Made by a program: the position numbers and the translations under genes
Part shown: positions 56,932 through 64,000 of the stretch, piece by piece
How positions within the stretch are numbered: position 1 is the first letter of the stretch
How the letters are laid out: each line of letters starts with the position of its first letter
The notes under the pieces: model-generated
Database searches by the model: none
What the model was told of the DNA's origin: nothing
The model's input: the letters and a program-made list of their open reading frames with translations, nothing else
Source of the DNA: Rhodococcus sp. KBS0724
GTDB taxonomy: Bacteria; Actinomycetota; Actinomycetes; Mycobacteriales; Mycobacteriaceae
Reading direction: 5' to 3'
Assembly (NCBI RefSeq): GCF_005938745.2
Contig: NZ_VCBX02000002.1
Coordinates: 186,001-250,000 of the forward strand
Length of the DNA: 64,000 bases

Positions 56932-57320
56932 CCCCATTCCTGTCGCTTGCCGGAATCGCCATCGCGCACAGAAAGGCGTTGGGAGCGATACCAACAGTAT
57001 CGGTGTTCAACAGCACTCAGCGCCTTGTTGCCTGGCCTACGTGTTCGAACATTCGGTGCCAGTTGTTAGCTGGGTCGCCACATTCAATCTGTGACCAACG
57101 CAGCTGGAAGATCCGCGGTTGTCAAGCCGGATTGCGGTCGATCTTCGACAGATAGTTCGTCTCTGGCAACCCGACTCAGCCGGGCGCTGTTGTCTCCTCA
57201 GCTGGCCGACGACAGGAAGACCTCCTGCGACGAGAAAATGAACGGCTCCCGGCCCCGATTCGGGCGTCGTCCGTCCGAATTCCTGAAGTAAAATTCGACT
57301 GAGGAGCCTGTTCAAAGCTA
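56932..57320. other. gap between NmrA-like and LLM genes
   Basis: No gene recognised in about 390 bases. The frame near 57200 (RRQEDLLRRENERL) looks like an insertion-sequence leftover, but I could not place it. Confidence 0.3.
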
Positions 57321-57363
57321 AATTCAAACCATTATTGACATTTCGGCGACCGGTTCGTAAAAT
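57321..57363 (+). promoter_or_regulatory. promoter with TTCAAAC operator, LLM gene
   Basis: AATTCAAACCATTATTGACA at 57321-57340 contains TTGACA (57335-57340); a 17-base spacer leads to TAAAAT (57358-57363). Near-consensus sigma-70-type promoter, with the motif overlapping the -35. Confidence 0.7.
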
Positions 57364-57564
57364 TGGGTGGCGCGATGCTTAGGATCGCCGAAAAATGCTC
57401 GGTTTGTGCAAAGTGGGAGTAGTCAGGGCAAGTCGCAAGCGTTCAACCGCAGACACGTTTCGTGCTCATAGTGCGGTTCGGCGTCGGCGCGGAACGACTG
57501 CGGAAACTCTTCGCGAACAAGTCGGCACTCGTCAAATCTTCTCCTTACAGGAAGGGAATCGGCT

Positions 57565-58734
57565 ATGAAGGTCGGCGTTCATTTCAATTGGCAGAACTAC
57601 ACGGACTGGCCTCGATACCTTGCTAAAGATCCGCTTCCGCCGAAGATCTCAGATCAAGAGATCTACGAAGAGGAGATGTATCTAGCTGGCTTGGTCGAGC
57701 CGTTGGGGTTTGACTCTTACTGGGCTATCGATCATCACTTTTCTCCGTACTCGATGACGGGCGGCGCGCTTCAGCACTTGACCTACTTTGCGGGCAAGAC
57801 CAGCAAGATCGATTTTGGGACCATGATCGTGGTGCTGCCTTGGTACGACCCGCTGGTGGTGATCGATCAGATTGCCGTTCTCGACAATTTGCTGCAGGGC
57901 CGACAGTTGACGCTTGGACTTGGTCGGGGTGCCGGTGTCCGAGAGTTTGATCCGTTCCGAGTTCCTATGGGTGAGGCTCGCGATCGGTTCAACGAATCAC
58001 TTGAGATTATGCGTAAGGCTATGACCAACGAGTGGTTTTCCCACGACGGTCAGTTCTATAAGATTCCCGAGACGACAATTCGTCCGATGTTCCGTAATCC
58101 GGAGCGGCTTATGGAGCGTATGCGTGTCGCCTGGAGTAGTCCGGAGACGTTGCCGTTGACGGCCAACAATGGGTTGGGAATGCTCATGACCAATCAGAAG
58201 TCCTGGGATGCCTACAAACAGGATGTCGCCGATTTCAACAACATTCGTATTGGCAATGGGCAGAGCATCACCCAACCGAGTGTTGTGGTTAAGGTCGCGT
58301 GCTTTGAAGATGAGGCGGAAGCGTGGGAGTTAATGCGCCGTCATGTGCCGGAATCGACGAAGAGCAGCAAACACCACTATCAATTTGGTGATGTTGACCG
58401 ATTCAAGAACACCAAGGGGTACGAGCAGTACGCAGCGATTGGTAAAGCTCCGGACGATGATGAACACCTGATCAAGGTGGGCGCCGAGCCGCAGGCGTGG
58501 GGTACTCCGGACCAGGTATTCGAGAAACTCCGACACATTCAGAGCATGACTGCAGCCGAGGAATTCATCCTCAATGTTAAGTTCGGAACAATGCCAGCAG
58601 AGAAGGCGGAGGAATCGATGCGGAGGTTCGCTGAAAAGGTCCTTCCGCGATTGCATGATCTCGAAGCGACCATGGATCCGTCGATTCTGGAGTTGACCCG
58701 CACCGAAAAGGCAACAATGGGCGAAATATTCTGA
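57565..58734 (+). CDS. LLM-class flavin-dependent oxidoreductase
   Basis: A 389-residue luciferase-like monooxygenase. Family features include DSYWAIDHHFSPYSMTGG, VVVLPWYDPLVVIDQIAVLD and LTLGLGRGAGVREFDPF. Such enzymes oxidise ketones, aldehydes or aromatic compounds with FMNH2 or F420. AGGAAGGG lies upstream of the start. It has its own promoter (57335) and the SMP-30 gene follows 99 bases later. A relic of a paralogue lies at 25865. It may act beside the BVMO on the same type of ketone. Confidence 0.92.
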   Translation: MKVGVHFNWQNYTDWPRYLAKDPLPPKISDQEIYEEEMYLAGLVEPLGFDSYWAIDHHFSPYSMTGGALQHLTYFAGKTSKIDFGTMIVVLPWYDPLVVIDQIAVLDNLLQGRQLTLGLGRGAGVREFDPFRVPMGEARDRFNESLEIMRKAMTNEWFSHDGQFYKIPETTIRPMFRNPERLMERMRVAWSSPETLPLTANNGLGMLMTNQKSWDAYKQDVADFNNIRIGNGQSITQPSVVVKVACFEDEAEAWELMRRHVPESTKSSKHHYQFGDVDRFKNTKGYEQYAAIGKAPDDDEHLIKVGAEPQAWGTPDQVFEKLRHIQSMTAAEEFILNVKFGTMPAEKAEESMRRFAEKVLPRLHDLEATMDPSILELTRTEKATMGEIF

Positions 58735-58833
58735 TCACTTCGAGTGGGTGGAACAGGCTAAATATCGGAGAGATAGTAGCCGTCCATTCATATATCGTCG
58801 AAATGCGATTCTGATTGAAGAAGGAGAGCAGTT

Positions 58834-59691
58834 ATGGGTGAAATTGCTGTTCCGAACCTACTGCTGGACGGTCTGCGTTTCGCCGAATGCCCTCGATGGC
58901 GCAACGGTAAGCTTTGGTTTTCGGACATCTTCAATCACCGTGTTATGACGGTCGACGAGGACGGTAATGCAGATACTGTCGTCGATTTCACGAGCGGCGA
59001 ATTGCCGACAGGTTTAGGGTTTTTGCCTGATGGCCGGCTTTTAGTGGCTTTGATGAATGAGCCAAAAATCGTTCGGCTTGACGGGCCTGATGGTATCCGA
59101 GTTCACGCCGATATCGCGCACCTCGCAGTCGGCGGACTCAATGACATGATTGTCGATGATGCTGGGCGTGCATATGTTGGGGCGATGGGGACCAATCCTG
59201 CCTCGGCTATCCGTCCGGTGCTAGCTGATGGAAACATCATCTTGGTTGAGCCCGACGGTTCATCGAGAGTCGTTGCTGAGGAGCTGGACATGCCGAATGG
59301 TCCAGGTCTGAGCGCCGACGGCAGTACTTATATCGTCTCGGAGTTCCCTTCGTCGCGCCTCACATCGTTCGACCGTTCTCCTGACGGCTCTCTCTTGAAC
59401 CGACGTGTCTGGGCAGATCTATCTCCAGGTACAGCTGATGGGATTGCTGTTGATTCATCCGGAGGGGTATGGACCTGCTCCCCGTTTACGAGGGAAGTGC
59501 GGCGAGTACTTGAGGGCGGCGAGATCACCGACGTGATCAGCTATCCGGATGACAAGATCCCGCTTGCATGTTGCCTCGGAGGGAGCACCGGACGGAAATT
59601 GTTCATCCTGATCGCGGTTGGTACCGTCGAGGACATCGGTGCACGAACCAATACATCGATTATAGAGGTCACGACAACGTCAGTCGGGTAG
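58834..59691 (+). CDS. SMP-30/gluconolactonase family protein (lactonase)
   Basis: A 285-residue six-bladed beta-propeller. It shows the family pattern GLRFAECPRWRNGKLWFSDI (metal Glu in AECP), LNDMIVDDAGRAYVG and DGIAVDSSGGVW with the metal-binding Asp. These enzymes hydrolyse lactones using a divalent metal. AAGGAGA lies upstream of the ATG. Placed after LLM and near the BVMO, it is the likely lactone-opening enzyme of the cluster. Confidence 0.92.
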   Translation: MGEIAVPNLLLDGLRFAECPRWRNGKLWFSDIFNHRVMTVDEDGNADTVVDFTSGELPTGLGFLPDGRLLVALMNEPKIVRLDGPDGIRVHADIAHLAVGGLNDMIVDDAGRAYVGAMGTNPASAIRPVLADGNIILVEPDGSSRVVAEELDMPNGPGLSADGSTYIVSEFPSSRLTSFDRSPDGSLLNRRVWADLSPGTADGIAVDSSGGVWTCSPFTREVRRVLEGGEITDVISYPDDKIPLACCLGGSTGRKLFILIAVGTVEDIGARTNTSIIEVTTTSVG

Positions 59692-59751
59692 ACGAGAATT
59701 ACAGTGGACGGTGTTTGGCAATGTGGATTCTGTGGGTGGGCTGGGCTCTAA

Positions 59752-59805
59752 CTGTTGTGGGTATGGACGTTGATGACGCTGTTGTGGGTATGGACGTTGT
59801 TGACG
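59752..59805. repeat. 27-base tandem repeat at the IS481 edge
   Basis: CTGTTGTGGGTATGGACGTT followed by GATGACG or GTTGACG, two copies. On the minus strand they encode NVHTHNS twice and end in a stop. A third related copy (GTTGTGGGTATAGACGTTG) lies at 60896, past the IS481 gene. They are the 3' end of a relic IS481 gene that the intact copy entered. Confidence 0.75.
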
Positions 59806-59888
59806 CGGGACTGAAGTAGACGGGCTGGTCCTCGGCGCGAGAATGGGAGTTGCGACATAGCCGTTCTCGACCAAAAAGGACCAGCCCT

Positions 59889-60908
59889 GTGACACACCGT
59901 AATGCCCCATTGACAGTGGAAGGAAGGCGACGCCTGATCGAGCGCTGCCATGACCGGCCGATCGCCCACATAGCCGCCGAAATGAGTATCTCCCGCCGAT
60001 GCGCCTCCAAGTGGGTCAACCGGTATCGCGAGTACGGTGACCTGGGATTACAGGACCGATCCAGCACGCCGCACCATCAACCGACCGCCACAGCGGCAAG
60101 GCTTGTGGCCGAGATCGAAGCGATGCGACGGACCCGGAAATGGTCGGCCTCACGAATCACGTTCGAACTCCGAATGGATGGAGCCGTCATTGCTCGCCGG
60201 ACGGTCACGAAAATCCTGCGGAACCTGGGATTGTACCGCCGCCGGTTCATCGACCCGAACGGCGAGAACAACCGAAAACCGCAGGTCATCATCGCGAAAT
60301 GGCCAGGTCAGATGGTGCATGTCGACATCAAGAAAGTCGGAAAAATTCCGGACGGTGGCGGGTGGCGTGCCCATGGCCGCGGTTCCGACAAGGCCAAACG
60401 ATCCCAGCGCAGGAAAACGAAGATCAAGCAACCTCGCATCGGCTACACCTACCTGCATTCCGCGATCGATGGCAACATAAGGCTGGCGTACACCGAGGCG
60501 CGCGACAACGAAACCGCCGCAACGGCCATCGATTTCATGAACAACGCACGCGTCTTCTTCGCCGCACACGGTATCGACCGCATCGAGCGGGTGATCACGG
60601 ACAACGGATCATGTTATCGGGCAACAGATTTCACCGCTTCATTGCGAGAATCTCGGCATTATCGCATCAAGCCGTACACACCGAAACACAACGGGAAAGT
60701 CGAACGCTACAACCGCATCCTCGCCGAAGAATTGCTCTACTCCCGCGAGTACACCAGCGAGCAGCAACGACGTACTGCCGTTGAAGTGTGGAATGTTCAC
60801 TACAATTATCACCGACCGCATTCAGCACGCGGAGGACGACCGCCCGCCGCTTACCGCCGGCACCGCGTAACTAACGTCCGTGCCTCATACAAGACGTTGT
60901 GGGTATAG
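59889..60908 (+). CDS. IS481-family transposase
   Basis: A 339-residue transposase with N-terminal helix-turn-helix (PIAHIAAEMSISRRCASKWV) and a DDE core: VHVDIKKVG, ITDNGSCY and GKVERYNR. I start at the GTG at 59889, with AAGGA upstream. The C terminus reads VTNVRASYKTLWV: the last residues and stop come from the flanking relic, so the element's 3' end is cut within or right at the end of the gene. The protein should still be nearly complete. A decayed relative lies at 3783-4135. Confidence 0.9.
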   Translation: MTHRNAPLTVEGRRRLIERCHDRPIAHIAAEMSISRRCASKWVNRYREYGDLGLQDRSSTPHHQPTATAARLVAEIEAMRRTRKWSASRITFELRMDGAVIARRTVTKILRNLGLYRRRFIDPNGENNRKPQVIIAKWPGQMVHVDIKKVGKIPDGGGWRAHGRGSDKAKRSQRRKTKIKQPRIGYTYLHSAIDGNIRLAYTEARDNETAATAIDFMNNARVFFAAHGIDRIERVITDNGSCYRATDFTASLRESRHYRIKPYTPKHNGKVERYNRILAEELLYSREYTSEQQRRTAVEVWNVHYNYHRPHSARGGRPPAAYRRHRVTNVRASYKTLWV

Positions 60909-61040
60909 ACGTTGTGCACGGCGATGCGTTCGATGGGGGACTTGCCGTCGACGCCTGTGTGGGGTCTGTGGTGATTGTATTCGTGGAACCAGTCTTGGTA
61001 GGTCGCTGCGCGAGCGTCGTCGGAAAGGTAGGGACTGCCC
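60903..61040 (-). pseudogene. IS481-family transposase C-terminal relic
   Basis: Reads YLSDDARAATYQDWFHEYNH, HRPHTGVDGKSPIERIAVHN and VYTHN. The 3' end of this relic continues at 59752-59805 on the other side of the intact IS481 gene. Confidence 0.8.
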
Positions 61041-61071
61041 CCACTTCGGTTGACTTGTGGGGTTGATAGTT

Positions 61072-61680
61072 TCAGGCCGCGTATGCGGTCTGGGTGATTG
61101 TCTCAAACTCGATCGGTGTGAGCTTTCCAAAGCGTCGTTGCCGACGTTTGCGATGGTAGGTTTTCTCGATCCAGGTCACGATCGCAAGCCGCAGCTGTTC
61201 ACGAGTCGACCACCGTTGACGGTCGAGGACGTTCTTCTGCAACAACGAGAAAAAAGATTCCATAGCGGCATTGTCGCCGCATGCCCCAAATCTTCCCATG
61301 GAACCCTGTAAACCGTTGTCCGACAATGCGTGCACGAACTTTCTCGACCGAAATTGGCTGCCCCTGCCGGAATGTACGATCGTCCCGGCCGGCTCCCGGA
61401 GAGCGACGGCATTGGTCAGTGCACGGACAGCTAGTGACGCTTTCATTCGCGAATCGATCGAGTAGCCGACAATCTTGTTCGAATACACGTCCTTGATCGC
61501 GCACAAGTACAGCTTTCCGGTATCGGTCCGGTGTTCGGTGATGTCCGTGAGCCACACCTGGTTCGGCTTCTGTGCCGTGAACCTGCGGGCGACGAGATCG
61601 TCATGGACCGGTGGACCCGATTTCCTGTTCAGTCCCTTCTTCTTCGAGAACACCGACCAGATCCGTTGCTGCGAACACAA
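61072..61680 (-). pseudogene. IS3-family orfB, N-terminally truncated and with a catalytic Asp replaced
   Basis: About 200 residues of an IS3 orfB core: VWLTDITEH (first Asp), IVHSGRGSQF and NAAMESFFSLLQ (Glu). The second catalytic Asp, normally in HSDRGSQF, is Gly here. The HTH-21 part is missing beyond 61680. The protein would not be an active transposase even if expressed. Confidence 0.88.
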
Positions 61681-61739
61681 CCGGGCGACACGGTTCTCGC
61701 CGGCGCCTCACCCGCGACTCGGCAATCCGGCAAACACGA

Positions 61740-61935
61740 ACAATCCGTGATCCGCTGGTTATGCAACAAGAAACTCTGCAGGGAGGTTTTGGATTTCGCG
61801 AACGGCCGTCGCCTCGCGGATGAGTGGGCGATGCAAGTGTACCAGCGGGCCATCGCCAGAGGATATCGACACCCTCACGCCATCCATCTTCGCGCGCGCC
61901 TGGATCCGCATTATCTGACGCTGCTGCTGGCGTGA
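61740..61935 (+). pseudogene. IS110-family transposase C-terminal fragment
   Basis: Reads FANGRRLADEWAMQVYQRAI then ARGYRHPHAI, and in the next frame IFARAWIRII, the usual end of IS110 transposases. Confidence 0.7.
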
Positions 61936-62044
61936 TGAAATCCCTCTCGGTCCACAACTGCATACCAGTCGAAAACTCTTGCCTGCTTGATTTAGTGCAC
62001 TTTCTCGCAGATCCGCTGAACCCATCACAGAAGGTTCAGCGGAT

Positions 62045-62310
62045 CGGGAATCCTCTCGCAAGAACGCGGTCGAAGAGTCCGGTTCCGTAGGAGCCGATGC
62101 CTTCGATGCGACAAGGACGGATCCTTGCCCCGCTCGGTGCGGTAATTCATACGAGGCCCGAACGAGTCCCGTCGAGCTTGCCGGAAAACTTACGGCATCG
62201 ACCCCTATGACGATCTGTAGTGATCTACCGGCGATAGGCAGGGCGCAGGATGCCCTTTTCGATGGGGTGACGTCATTGTCAATGTCAGCCGTGGAAAGCA
62301 CACTTCGAGG
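62045..62310 (-). pseudogene. IS110-family transposase N-terminal fragment
   Basis: Contains QIVIGVDAVSF (first Asp) and, in another frame, RIEGIGSYGTGLFDRVLARG, the GxEGxGSYG motif. The rest is missing; the gap to the FAH gene (62311-62574) shows no gene. Confidence 0.7.
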
Positions 62311-62574
62311 CCGGCCTGTGACGGGCCACGTCCGCGCGGCAACGAGGTCGGGCAGGCTTGAAAATCAAGCTACCGAAGCAAAACCGGACCGGCGTCGCCG
62401 TCACAACAGAGTGGACAAACTCCGGCCAGTGCATCCGAAAAGGAGCAAAGTGATTCATGAGTCACACGTCTGTCGTGGCGACGACGCCTTATCCTGTCAG
62501 CTAGCCCCGGCCGGTCACTACAAACACATACATGCGATTTAGTTACATCGGAGCCAATTTTGGTGAATGTTTGG

Positions 62575-63333
62575 TCAACCGGCGATGTTTGTCAACGTCC
62601 CAAGGCCCTCGACGACGGCTTCGACGCGGTCGCCGGGAGCGATAGGGTAGGGCGGAGGTGGCGTCCCCAGCGCGATGACGTCGCCTGGCATGAGCGTGAC
62701 ATATTTGCTTGCATGGCTGAGGACTTCGCCAGGACTGAATTTGAAACGCGAGGTGTTGTTTGACTGGCAAACGTCCCCGTTGACGAGGCCGGTGATTGAC
62801 AATCCATCAGTTATGTCTTCTCGAGTGAGATCTGTTGACACCCAGGGGCCTAGGATGCTGTACCCGTCCAGTGACTTTGCGCGGAACAGGTCGTGCGGGA
62901 CGAACTCGCCGGCTGTCACGTCGTTGTATGGGGTGTAGCCGTAGATTGCCGACCACGCGTCTTCAACGGATGCATTCGAGAGCTGCCGCCCGACCACCAG
63001 GGCTATTTCGGCCTCCATTTCAACTGGGCCGGTCAGTATCGGCGAGCGGGGGATGACGGCGTTGGGTCCAAGATGATTCGTGACAACCTTGGGAAACAAC
63101 CGAATCTCGGTTCCCTCGGGTACGCGGTCCTCGTCTTCTTTGAGGAATCCGCCCAAGACAACCAAAATTCGTTTGGGCTCTACGGGATTCAACAGTTTGA
63201 CAGTTGGGAGACCTAGTTGCTGAGAACTGGCCTCCCACTGGCCGAAGGGATCGCCGGTGATGGGCACGAATGCTTCATCCTCGATCAGGCCGTAAGTGGG
63301 TCCGTCTGCAGTCAGTGCGCGCGCAAGTTTCAC
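62575..63333 (-). CDS. fumarylacetoacetate hydrolase (FAH) family protein
   Basis: A 252-residue FAH-fold enzyme. Metal ligands are in VEMEAEIALVVGR (Glu pair) and the following YNDVTAGEFVPHDLFRAKSL, close to the family pattern NDVSxRxxQ. Members hydrolyse C-C bonds of diketo acids, hydrate or decarboxylate 2-oxo acids. The GTG start has no ribosome site; TAGAAT lies 6 bases upstream, so the message may be leaderless. A TTCAAA motif lies over the same promoter. It diverges from the aldehyde dehydrogenase. Confidence 0.9.
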   Translation of the reverse strand: MKLARALTADGPTYGLIEDEAFVPITGDPFGQWEASSQQLGLPTVKLLNPVEPKRILVVLGGFLKEDEDRVPEGTEIRLFPKVVTNHLGPNAVIPRSPILTGPVEMEAEIALVVGRQLSNASVEDAWSAIYGYTPYNDVTAGEFVPHDLFRAKSLDGYSILGPWVSTDLTREDITDGLSITGLVNGDVCQSNNTSRFKFSPGEVLSHASKYVTLMPGDVIALGTPPPPYPIAPGDRVEAVVEGLGTLTNIAG

Positions 63334-63339
63334 GACATC

Positions 63340-63360
63340 ATTCTAACTTGATTTGAATTT
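63340..63360 (-). promoter_or_regulatory. promoter/operator of the FAH gene
   Basis: On the minus strand AAATTCAAATCAAGTTAGAA: the TTCAAA motif followed by the TAGAAT -10 box (63340-63345), 6 bases before the GTG. It lies between the divergent FAH and ALDH genes. Confidence 0.5.
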
Positions 63361-63429
63361 AGCTGCACGGGCACCCCTGCGAGTGGTACCGTCCTTGAGA
63401 AACGCTGTGTCGCTGCTTTATTCGAACGG

Positions 63430-64000
63430 ATGATGATGACTGATTTCGCAATGACCATCAATGGCGTCAGTGCGCCATCGGCCAATGGGTTCGCTGTGCT
63501 GAATCCGGCGACCAACTCAGTTGTGGCGACGGCGCCGGAGTGTTCGGAGGATCAGCTCGACGCGGCGATGGATGCTGCAGCCGAAGCGCACCGCCACTGG
63601 CGGCTCGACGATGGTGTGCGCCGAGTGGCACTGCGGGCTGCGGCTGATGTGATTGTTGATTCCGAAGATGAGTTGGCGGCCGTGCTCACAGTGGAGCAAG
63701 GTAAGCCACTTGCGGACTCGAGGATGGAGGTTCGTGCCACTGCTTTGTGGTTCCGGTACTATGCGGACTTCGAAGTGCCGGCCGAGCCCGGCCTGCGCGA
63801 CGATCGGGCAATCGTCGAGATTCGCAGGCAACCGCTGGGGGTCGTCGTAGCCATCACACCGTGGAACTTCCCCCTCGCACTGGCCGCGTGGAAAATGGCT
63901 CCTGCGCTTCGCGCCGGGAATACTGTGGTGCTCAAACCCTCGCCGCACACGCCCCTCGCGACGTTAAAGTTGGGGGAACTCCTTGCCGGGGTCCTGCCGC
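63430..64000 (+). CDS. NAD(P)-dependent aldehyde dehydrogenase, 3' end outside window
   Basis: The frame is open to the window end. The 190 visible residues are the N-terminal cofactor domain: INGVSAPSANGFAVLNPAT, LTVEQGKPLADSRMEV, and the hallmark VVVAITPWNFPLALAAWKMA then PALRAGNTVVLKPSPHTPLA. The catalytic Glu and Cys lie beyond the window. Three ATGs (63430, 63433, 63436) compete as start; no clear ribosome site. The succinate-semialdehyde-type branch is likely. It would oxidise an aldehyde released by the pathway. Confidence 0.9.
   Translation, partial: MMMTDFAMTINGVSAPSANGFAVLNPATNSVVATAPECSEDQLDAAMDAAAEAHRHWRLDDGVRRVALRAAADVIVDSEDELAAVLTVEQGKPLADSRMEVRATALWFRYYADFEVPAEPGLRDDRAIVEIRRQPLGVVVAITPWNFPLALAAWKMAPALRAGNTVVLKPSPHTPLATLKLGELLAGVLP

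Noticed and set aside
59752..59805. Tandem 27-base repeats considered as a CRISPR-like or iteron array
   Set aside because: Only two adjacent copies, and they translate into the C terminus of an IS481 relic, which explains them.

Overview
The window looks like an accessory, catabolic segment of a high-GC actinobacterium, most likely Rhodococcus or a close relative in the Mycobacteriales. This rests on the protein families (Mce3R-like double TetR, Ltp/DUF35 thiolases, MHS permease, BVMO, F420/FMN-type LLM oxidoreductases), on GTG/TTG starts and on the insertion-sequence types. The genus is inference. Plasmid or chromosome cannot be decided from the sequence. I saw no rRNA, tRNA, CRISPR or replication origin.

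Layout. 1-5.4 kb: SDR (5' cut by the window), an HMG-CoA-synthase-like protein fused to a DUF35 OB-fold, a thiolase, and a convergent double-TetR regulator. 5.7-12 kb: an SDR relic beside an IS256 element; an IS3 element with an intact IS110 inside it; a second IS256. 12.1-15.4 kb: SDR relic, LLM oxidoreductase, quinone-reductase-like MDR. 16.3-17.6 kb: second, inverted IS3 copy. 17.7-26.8 kb: acyl-CoA ligase, MHS permease, DUF35 protein, Cys-less thiolase-like protein, SDR, unknown protein, LLM relic, TetR. 27.2-31.2 kb: decayed ISL3, IS30 and IS3 copies. 31.4-34.0 kb: phosphotransferase, acyl-CoA dehydrogenase and an unknown gene. 34.7-39.7 kb: branched-chain-type ABC importer with a triple fusion. 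39.9-42.6 kb: a 44-aa membrane protein and a 734-aa hydrolase fusion. 43.4-50.8 kb: an IS graveyard with an intact IS21 inside an IS110. 51.5-59.7 kb: BVMO, cupin, SDR, NmrA-like, LLM, SMP-30 lactonase. 59.8-62.3 kb: nested IS481, IS3 and IS110 pieces. 62.6-64 kb: FAH-family hydrolase and the start of an aldehyde dehydrogenase (cut by the window).

How it may work together (inference). Importers take up a hydrophobic or carboxylated substrate. SDR and MDR enzymes interconvert alcohols and ketones. The BVMO makes a lactone or ester, which the SMP-30 and alpha/beta hydrolases open. The FAH enzyme and ALDH handle diketo or aldehyde pieces. CoA ligase, acyl-CoA dehydrogenase and two thiolase/DUF35 systems finish a beta-oxidation or retro-aldol type breakdown. 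A cyclic ketone, terpenoid or steroid-fragment substrate fits; the exact one cannot be read from sequence.

The most notable new signal is a repeated DNA motif, AATTCAAAC-N4-5-ATTGA or its half, in front of six scattered transcription units and of the TetR gene at 26.2-26.8 kb. It suggests one regulon linking gene blocks that are now separated by mobile elements.
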